Part shown: in pieces, positions 6,436 through 9,898 of the stretch
How positions within the stretch are numbered: position 1 is the stretch's first letter
Layout of the letters: each line of letters opens with the position of its first letter
Source of the DNA: Clostridia bacterium
GTDB taxonomy: Bacteria > Bacillota > Clostridia > Christensenellales > Aristaeellaceae
Assembly (NCBI GenBank): GCA_016297535.1
Contig: JAEDGL010000090.1
Location: 1 to 9,898, forward strand
Direction: 5' to 3'
DNA: 9,898 bases
Notes under the pieces: generated by a model
The model's database searches: none
What the model was told of the DNA's origin: nothing
The model's input: the letters and a program-made list of their open reading frames with translations, nothing else
Made by a program: the position numbers and the translations under genes

Positions 6436-7712
6436 GTTGCTTCCGTTTTTTCCTCCAGCAGATGTGTGAATACCTCCACAATCTCCGGGTCAAACTGCGT
6501 GCCTGCGTTTTCACGCAGAATTTGAATCGCCACTTCCTGCGGCATTCCCTTGCGGTACGGACGGTCGCTGGTCATCGCGTCATAAGCATCAGCCACGTTG
6601 AGAATGCGCGCATACAGATCCGGCATTTCCGCTGTATCCCGATGCGGATAGCCGCCGCCGTCATACCGGCGATGATGGTTGCGTATCATCTCCACCACAT
6701 CCGGCTTGAGCTGAAGATCCCGGATGATTGCTACGCCGATTTCGGGATGGCGTTCCATCTCCGCACGTTCTTCATCCGTAAGCGGGCCCGGTTTGCGCAA
6801 AATACGGTCGTCCACGCCGATCTTGCCCAGATCATGCAGCATGGCGCCCTCGCGAATGTGCTCTATCTGTGATTCGTGCAGATGCTTTGCGCGTGCAATC
6901 TGCACCGCATATTCGCACACGCGTTTGGAATGGCCCTGCGTATATGGGTCTTTAGCTTCCATGGTGGATACCAGCACCTGAATCATGCGCATCTGCTGGC
7001 TCTTGGAATCCAGATACAGCTTCCAGGCGTAGCGCGCCAGCATCAGCGGCAGGAGCATCAGGAGAACGATCCATTCGCCCGACGGAATGCCGTAAAGCAA
7101 TGCCAAGAGCAGGCTGATGGGCACGGCTGCCAGAACGTTGGGCGTTAAGCCAAGAATCTGCGAGAACGCTTCGCGGATGCTGATCTGGCCATTCAGGTAA
7201 AACAGCAGCATCATCATAAACGCATTCACACAAAATGCGCCTACGGAATAAATGACTGTTGGCACAATAACCTTTGGAAAGCTCAAATCGCCCGGCAAAA
7301 TATCCATAGCGCCGCACAACGCTGCGGGAAGAAGCACCGCCATGGTTACGTTGGCAAGGTTAAAGATGGTCTTGTACAGGGGCATATTGTAAATGGTATA
7401 GACCTTTCCATCCCCTGCGCTGCGATCTACGGAAAAAAAGCTGGATGCTGCATACATCACAACGGCCATGGCCGGACCCTCGTACAGGCAAATGGCCACC
7501 ATACTGAGAATGGAAACATCAATCACCTGATCCGCGCGCATATAAATCGGGAACGAACGACACAGCGTGCACAGAATCAGCATGCTTACCAGAACACTCA
7601 CATGGGCCAGACGCCCTTCCAGCCACACCTGCCGGCAGCAAAGCGCAATGCCGATCAGCCCAATCAGGTTGGTTAGAGCCACAAAAGCAACGGCACGCTT
7701 TTTCATTCGCAT
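6429..7712 (-). CDS. Membrane-anchored HD-GYP domain protein (c-di-GMP phosphodiesterase-like)
   Basis: The 427-residue protein has a multi-pass membrane region (about residues 6-232, six or more hydrophobic helices) followed by an HD-GYP domain. HD-GYP proteins hydrolyse cyclic di-GMP or related cyclic dinucleotides with a two- or three-metal centre. Visible motifs are KDPYTQGHSKRV (254-265), the HD pair in MLHDLGKIG (H293, D294), RHPEIG (321-326), NHHRRYDGGGYP (345-356; the GYP signature, with Arg where Glu is usual after HH), NVADAYDAMTSDRPYR (372-387) and GTQFDPEIV (404-412). Start 7712 has AAGGAG 5 bases upstream; the upstream extension to 7802 passes through an inverted repeat and lacks a site. 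The membrane part probably senses a signal. Upstream lies a 27-residue peptide gene, downstream an RNA element and a DUF5317-like gene. Confidence 0.93.
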   Translation of the reverse strand: MRMKKRAVAFVALTNLIGLIGIALCCRQVWLEGRLAHVSVLVSMLILCTLCRSFPIYMRADQVIDVSILSMVAICLYEGPAMAVVMYAASSFFSVDRSAGDGKVYTIYNMPLYKTIFNLANVTMAVLLPAALCGAMDILPGDLSFPKVIVPTVIYSVGAFCVNAFMMMLLFYLNGQISIREAFSQILGLTPNVLAAVPISLLLALLYGIPSGEWIVLLMLLPLMLARYAWKLYLDSKSQQMRMIQVLVSTMEAKDPYTQGHSKRVCEYAVQIARAKHLHESQIEHIREGAMLHDLGKIGVDDRILRKPGPLTDEERAEMERHPEIGVAIIRDLQLKPDVVEMIRNHHRRYDGGGYPHRDTAEMPDLYARILNVADAYDAMTSDRPYRKGMPQEVAIQILRENAGTQFDPEIVEVFTHLLEEKTEATA

Positions 7713-7777
7713 CCAAGCTCCTTTTATGCCGCGGTATTGGGCCGCAGGCACCACATGTGTAGATGGGAAAATATATG

Positions 7778-7795
7778 TGAAAACAGACCGCCGGC
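7778..7795. repeat. 18-bp inverted repeat, left arm
   Basis: TGAAAACAGACCGCCGGC is the reverse complement of 7978-7995 except for one base, and in a minus-strand RNA that difference is a G-U pair, so all 18 positions can pair. The arms enclose the small peptide gene at 7809-7892 and its leader. Confidence 0.75.
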
Positions 7796-7808
7796 GCTTC
7801 ATTTGTTC

Positions 7809-7892
7809 TTAACGCCAGGAGATAAAAGCGCCCGCCGAGAGAACCAGGGATACCAGAGCAGCCAGCGCGCTCAGGATCTTCGCCTTTTTCAT
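7809..7892 (-). CDS. 27-residue hydrophobic small protein, function unknown
   Basis: The frame starts ATG 7892-7890 and ends TAA 7811-7809. The peptide begins MKKAKILSALAALVS, is hydrophobic to residue 24, and ends AGAFISWR: a short basic N-terminus, one membrane-spanning stretch and a basic C-terminal end. GAGGAGG lies 9 bases upstream, as strong a site as any in the window, which is the main argument that it is real. The site lies inside a predicted RNA three-way junction (7894-7947). It is too short for standard gene finders. It sits between the 227-residue unknown gene and the HD-GYP gene, all on one strand. Possible roles are a small membrane regulator, a leader peptide for the HD-GYP gene, or a type I toxin-like peptide; sequence alone does not decide. 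I do not recognise a family. Confidence 0.65.
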   Translation of the reverse strand: MKKAKILSALAALVSLVLSAGAFISWR

Positions 7893-7893
7893 T

Positions 7894-7947
7894 GATATAG
7901 CCCTCCTCTTCGAGGCTCTGTCCTCCGCTAAATGGACAGGCTATATC
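7894..7947 (-). promoter_or_regulatory. Three-way-junction leader that hides the small protein's ribosome binding site
   Basis: On the minus strand GATATAGCC (7947-7939) pairs perfectly with GGCTATATC (7902-7894). Enclosed are TGTCC / GGACA with a 10-base loop ATTTAGCGGA, and CCTC-GAA-GAGG. The GAGGAGG site runs through the second inner hairpin into the closing stem, and the start codon follows one base after the junction, so folding would block translation. This resembles a thermosensor, riboswitch or type I toxin leader, but it matches no riboswitch class I recognise. Confidence 0.6.
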
Positions 7948-7977
7948 CGCTTCGCTAAAAAGGTTTGACAGGTTGAG

Positions 7978-7995
7978 GCCGACGGTCTGTTTTCA
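7978..7995. repeat. 18-bp inverted repeat, right arm
   Basis: GCCGACGGTCTGTTTTCA pairs with 7778-7795 (17 of 18 bases in DNA, 18 of 18 in RNA allowing G-U). It lies just after the end of the 227-residue unknown gene (stop at 8021). Confidence 0.75.
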
Positions 7996-8020
7996 GCCGT
8001 GAATCAGGCTGCGGGAAAAA

Positions 8021-8704
8021 TCAAATGGTCTGTAAATGCTTTTCCAGATTACGGTTGATTGCATCAAGCGTGGCGCGAACCACGCTTTGCATTTCCTGCA
8101 CCACACGGCAGGCTGAACCGGTAAGAATGCGGTTGTCCTCCACTGCGCATTCCAGGAGCACCACCACCAGTGGAACGCCTGCAATGGATACCTTTTGTAC
8201 CTCCAGCAGGCTGTATATGCCTTCATCGCCCACGATTGCGCTAATGGCATCCAGCGTGGCCTGCGCAATCATACGCAGACGGTAGGTCTCCGCCTTGGCG
8301 CTAGGATAGGCAGCTTCGCCGCTGTAATCCGCACCGTCATATTCCAGCGTTACGCGAATCACGCACTTTTCGTCGATTTCTTCGTAGCTCATGCCCTTAT
8401 AACGGACACGCGCCGTCATTTTGGGCTTGCAGGATAAATCCAGCGCCATCTGCGCAACTGAAACGATCCGGTGATCAATCCGAATGCCGAAGGCGGCAAA
8501 GAGGGCTGACTGCACATCCCGCACAATCTGCTTGGCATTGCGCGACGTATTGGCCAGAATATGGATTTCTTCGATCTCTTCCATATCCCCGGGCGATGCG
8601 TCGTCCGCCAATTTTACGCCTGCGGCGCTCACGCCAGGCAGCTGACACAAGAGAGTACGGATATCTTCGATTGTCCATTGCCGACCTTTCTCACCCGTGT
8701 GCAC
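8021..8704 (-). CDS. Conserved protein of unknown function
   Basis: A soluble 227-residue protein without membrane segments. The first half has EEIHILANTSRNAKQIVRDV (45-64) and FGIRIDHRIVSVAQ (72-85), a signature I associate with uncharacterised proteins of Clostridia and Actinobacteria. The second half (about 112-222) is an alpha-beta domain with IRVTLEYDGADYSGEA (116-131) and VVRATLDAINRNLEKHL (208-224); its pattern of repeated Gly-Ala and LDAI helices vaguely resembles the LeuA regulatory domain, but that is weak. The GTG start at 8704 is chosen because GGGAGG lies 7 bases upstream; a TTG at 8728 has no site. It is the first gene of a leftward series with the small peptide, HD-GYP and DUF5317-like genes, and its promoter overlaps a Fur/PerR-like box. 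No reaction can be assigned. Confidence 0.82.
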   Translation of the reverse strand: MHTGEKGRQWTIEDIRTLLCQLPGVSAAGVKLADDASPGDMEEIEEIHILANTSRNAKQIVRDVQSALFAAFGIRIDHRIVSVAQMALDLSCKPKMTARVRYKGMSYEEIDEKCVIRVTLEYDGADYSGEAAYPSAKAETYRLRMIAQATLDAISAIVGDEGIYSLLEVQKVSIAGVPLVVVLLECAVEDNRILTGSACRVVQEMQSVVRATLDAINRNLEKHLQTI

Positions 8705-8720
8705 TGCAAGACCTCCCAGC

Positions 8721-8743
8721 CATAACAATTATCATTATTATAA
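8721..8743 (-). promoter_or_regulatory. Candidate Fur/PerR-type operator
   Basis: The minus strand reads TTATAATAATGATAA at 8743-8729, one mismatch from the PerR box TTATAATNATTATAA. It overlaps AATAATGATAATTGTTATG (8739-8721), which fits the 19-bp Fur box at 15 positions. Both cover the -10 box and likely start of transcription of the 227-residue gene, where a repressor would act. The sequence is AT-only in part, so chance similarity is possible. Confidence 0.4.
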
Positions 8744-8765
8744 TGTTTTTCCCGATTAAAAGCAA
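8737..8765 (-). promoter_or_regulatory. Promoter of the 227-residue unknown gene
   Basis: On the minus strand TTGCTT (8765-8760) is followed after 17 bases by a perfect TATAAT (8742-8737), about 33 bases before the GTG start. This is the best sigma-A type promoter in the window and may serve the following leftward genes too. Confidence 0.7.
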
Positions 8766-9097
8766 CAGAAAACTACATCGCTGTACAACTTTCGCAGGCG
8801 ATTCGACGGATTGCTCAGGTATATCGACTGTATACGAGCGTGCTCTGACGTATCAGCATATGGCCGAAATGCTTACGCAGCCTTGGTTTTGCCGGTATAT
8901 CCGATCATCCAACAAAGCGTTATGGCGATGGGCGGATCTGCCTTTCTTTACTCTTTGCGCTGATAACGCTCGCAGGCGTATACGGACGGATCTATCTGTC
9001 TGTTGTTATAAAAATTGCGCTGGCAAAGTACCTAAATTGAACAAAGGTCAAAAATGGGAAAAAATGTTTAAATGATAATTTTCTGGTAATCGTTGTG
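8766..9097. other. Stretch without a convincing gene
   Basis: No frame has both a plausible start with a ribosome binding site and a protein-like sequence. One plus-strand frame (8762-9040) reads like protein on both sides of a TGA at 8846-8848: before it QLSQAIRRIAQVYRLYTSVL, after it LSLLFALITLAGVYGRIYLS, the latter a plausible membrane helix. This could be a decayed gene, but it is weak evidence. Confidence 0.4.
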
Positions 9098-9147
9098 AAA
9101 AACAAAACACGATTGTTTTTATACGATGGTACAAAAGCAATCGTGTT
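9098..9147 (-). terminator. Terminator of the broken HExxH gene
   Basis: Read on the minus strand, AACACGATTGCTTTT (9147-9133) pairs with AAAAACAATCGTGTT (9120-9106) over 15 positions including one G-U pair, with a 12-base loop, and is followed by TTGTTTTT. It lies about 107 bases after the stop codon at 9254. Confidence 0.7.
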
Positions 9148-9176
9148 GGTTTGGCAACAGTTGATAATAATGATAC

Positions 9177-9238
9177 GGTTTCAGAGGGTTTCATTTGGTT
9201 TCACTCAAATTGGAAACCATAGCGGTGAAAGTGAAACC
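9177..9238. repeat. Phased GGTTTCA repeats with inverted partners
   Basis: GGTTTCA occurs at 9177-9183, 9187-9193 and 9197-9203, exactly 10 bases apart, one DNA turn each. The inverse forms GGAAACC (9212-9218) and TGAAACC (9232-9238) follow, and GGTTTCACT (9197-9205) is a perfect inverted repeat of AGTGAAACC (9230-9238). It looks like a cooperative protein-binding array or iteron-like site rather than coding sequence. Confidence 0.65.
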
Positions 9239-9253
9239 ATACTTGTCCGTTTG

Positions 9254-9730
9254 TTAACCTGGAATTGCTCGCTCAATGCTGTTTAGCCCCTCATATAAGT
9301 CGTTGAATGATTTCCCCCGATTACACCTACCATAGGAAAACTCTTTATTCTCTCCATATTCAAGCAAAAAACATTTTGTCAGTTCTTCAACCGTCTGCTC
9401 AAAAGCGCAAAAAAATTGTTGATAGGCAAATTTACTTGCCACTGATCCGTCCTCAAAACAATTCGTTATCAGTGATTCGGTCACCTGATCCAGAGGATAC
9501 ATCTTGATATGCATTAGTTCATGTACAATGACCTCTTCAAGGTTCTCTTGCTTGGGATTGACTGCATTCAAAAGCAAAATAGCTTTTCGGTCATCACAAT
9601 CAATTTTGAAATCGCTGGTTTTTGGCCAGGCCGGGTCTTCGACGAATTTGAGTTTTATGTCCCAGGCAGGTGTAATTCACAGTTTACGGATATATTTTTC
9701 AAAAAGAGCCGTCAGTAATTGTTTATCCAT
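9254..9730 (-). pseudogene. HExxH metallopeptidase-like protein, interrupted by an in-frame stop
   Basis: A full-length frame of 159 codons starts at ATG 9730 with GGAGG 6 bases upstream and ends at TAA 9256-9254. Codon 18 is TGA (9679-9677), after MDKQLLTALFEKYIRKL; the reading continues in the same frame with ITPAWDIKLKFVEDPAW, so a single base change explains the break. Residues 70-74 are HELMH in VIVHELMHIKMYPLD, the zinc-binding motif of gluzincin-type peptidases, and FEQTVEELTKCF further on could supply a third ligand. The family is unknown to me; small proteins of this type occur in clostridial accessory DNA. No internal start with a good site rescues the motif-bearing part, though a TTG at 9577 is open. 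A sequencing error or unusual TGA reading is possible but less likely. Confidence 0.7.
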
Positions 9731-9763
9731 TGTATTCCTCCATCTTTAATTCCAATTTGTCGA

Positions 9764-9772
9764 ATTATATCA
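9764..9772 (-). promoter_or_regulatory. Extended -10 promoter of the HExxH gene
   Basis: The minus strand reads TGATATAAT, an extended -10 box (TGnTATAAT), about 34 bases before ATG 9730. No good -35 is seen; instead the place upstream holds two tandem copies of an 11-bp unit, TTATGTTTTCT on the plus strand (9778-9788 and 9789-9799). Confidence 0.6.
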
Positions 9773-9805
9773 GATTATTATGTTTTCTTTATGTTTTCTT
9801 CTACT

Positions 9806-9840
9806 AAAAAACACAATGGTTTCGTATCAAAACCATTGTG
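9806..9840 (-). terminator. Terminator of the tRNA-Pro transcript
   Basis: On the minus strand CACAATGGTTT (9840-9830) pairs perfectly with AAACCATTGTG (9822-9812) and is followed by a run of six T. It begins 6 bases after the CCA end of the tRNA. Confidence 0.85.
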
Positions 9841-9846
9841 CTGATA

Positions 9847-9898
9847 TGGTCTGGGTGAGAAGATTCGAACTTCCGGCCTCTTGAACCCCATTCAAGCA
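9847..9898 (-). tRNA. tRNA-Pro, anticodon GGG (3' part, cut by the window end)
   Basis: Read on the minus strand from 9898, the anticodon stem CTTGA / TCAAG closes the loop ATGGGGT, giving anticodon GGG (9889-9887) with U33 and G37 as in proline tRNAs. A 5-base variable loop AGGCC follows, then the T arm GGAAG-TTCGAAT-CTTCT, the acceptor strand CACCCAG, discriminator A and an encoded CCA (9849-9847). About the first 24 bases lie beyond the window. Confidence 0.93.

Noticed and set aside
7713..7802. N-terminal extension of the HD-GYP gene to 7802
   Set aside because: No ribosome binding site there, it overlaps the inverted repeat arm, and a good site stands before 7712.
7778..7995. Classic MITE with target-site duplication
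   Set aside because: The bases outside the two arms show no matching direct repeat, so insertion is not supported; RNA folding is the simpler reading.
8596..9075. 159-codon plus-strand frame
   Set aside because: Its first part is antisense to the 227-residue gene and crosses that gene's promoter; the rest lacks protein-like features.
9177..9238. CRISPR array
   Set aside because: The repeated unit is 7 bases with 3-base spacers, far too short.

Overview
The window looks like a chromosomal segment from a Gram-positive anaerobe of the Clostridia (Bacillota). The reasons are strong GGAGG ribosome binding sites, GTG and TTG starts, U-tailed hairpin terminators, and an HD-GYP protein, a DUF5317-like membrane protein and a clostridial-type unknown protein close together. 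It is built of a metabolic locus, a signalling locus and a visibly AT-rich accessory end next to a tRNA.

Region 1 (1-1470). A polyprenyl-phosphate sugar phosphotransferase gene carries an exact 437-bp tandem duplication (231-667 and 668-1104). The repeat length is not a multiple of three, so the gene is frameshifted; removing one copy restores a 236-residue protein. Two hairpin terminators separate it from the convergent fucose operon.

Region 2 (1469-5480). An L-fucose (possibly also D-arabinose) catabolic locus is arranged divergently. fucA and fucI (aldolase, isomerase) read left; an AraC-type regulator and fucU (mutarotase) read right, with overlapping ends. The 155-bp gap between the regulator and fucA holds promoter elements for both sides, an 8-bp direct repeat and a 13-bp palindrome. 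No kinase or transporter is present in the window.

Region 3 (5623-8770). All genes read left: a conserved protein of unknown function (227 aa) behind a good promoter overlapped by a Fur/PerR-like box; a previously easy-to-miss 27-residue hydrophobic peptide gene whose ribosome binding site lies inside a predicted three-way RNA junction; a membrane HD-GYP phosphodiesterase-like protein; a roughly 205-nt structured RNA candidate bounded exactly by 11-bp direct repeats; and a DUF5317-like membrane protein. The layout suggests a c-di-GMP-related signalling cluster with RNA-level control, but that is inference.

Region 4 (8770-9898). A stretch without a convincing gene, then an AT-rich part with a broken gene for an HExxH (metallopeptidase-like) protein, a set of 10-bp-phased GGTTTCA repeats, two leftward terminators, and the 3' part of tRNA-Pro(GGG). 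This looks like accessory DNA beside a tRNA gene.

The observations most worth checking are the small-peptide gene with its RNA junction and enclosing inverted repeat, the 205-nt RNA element with its flanking repeats, and the tandem duplication in the sugar transferase.
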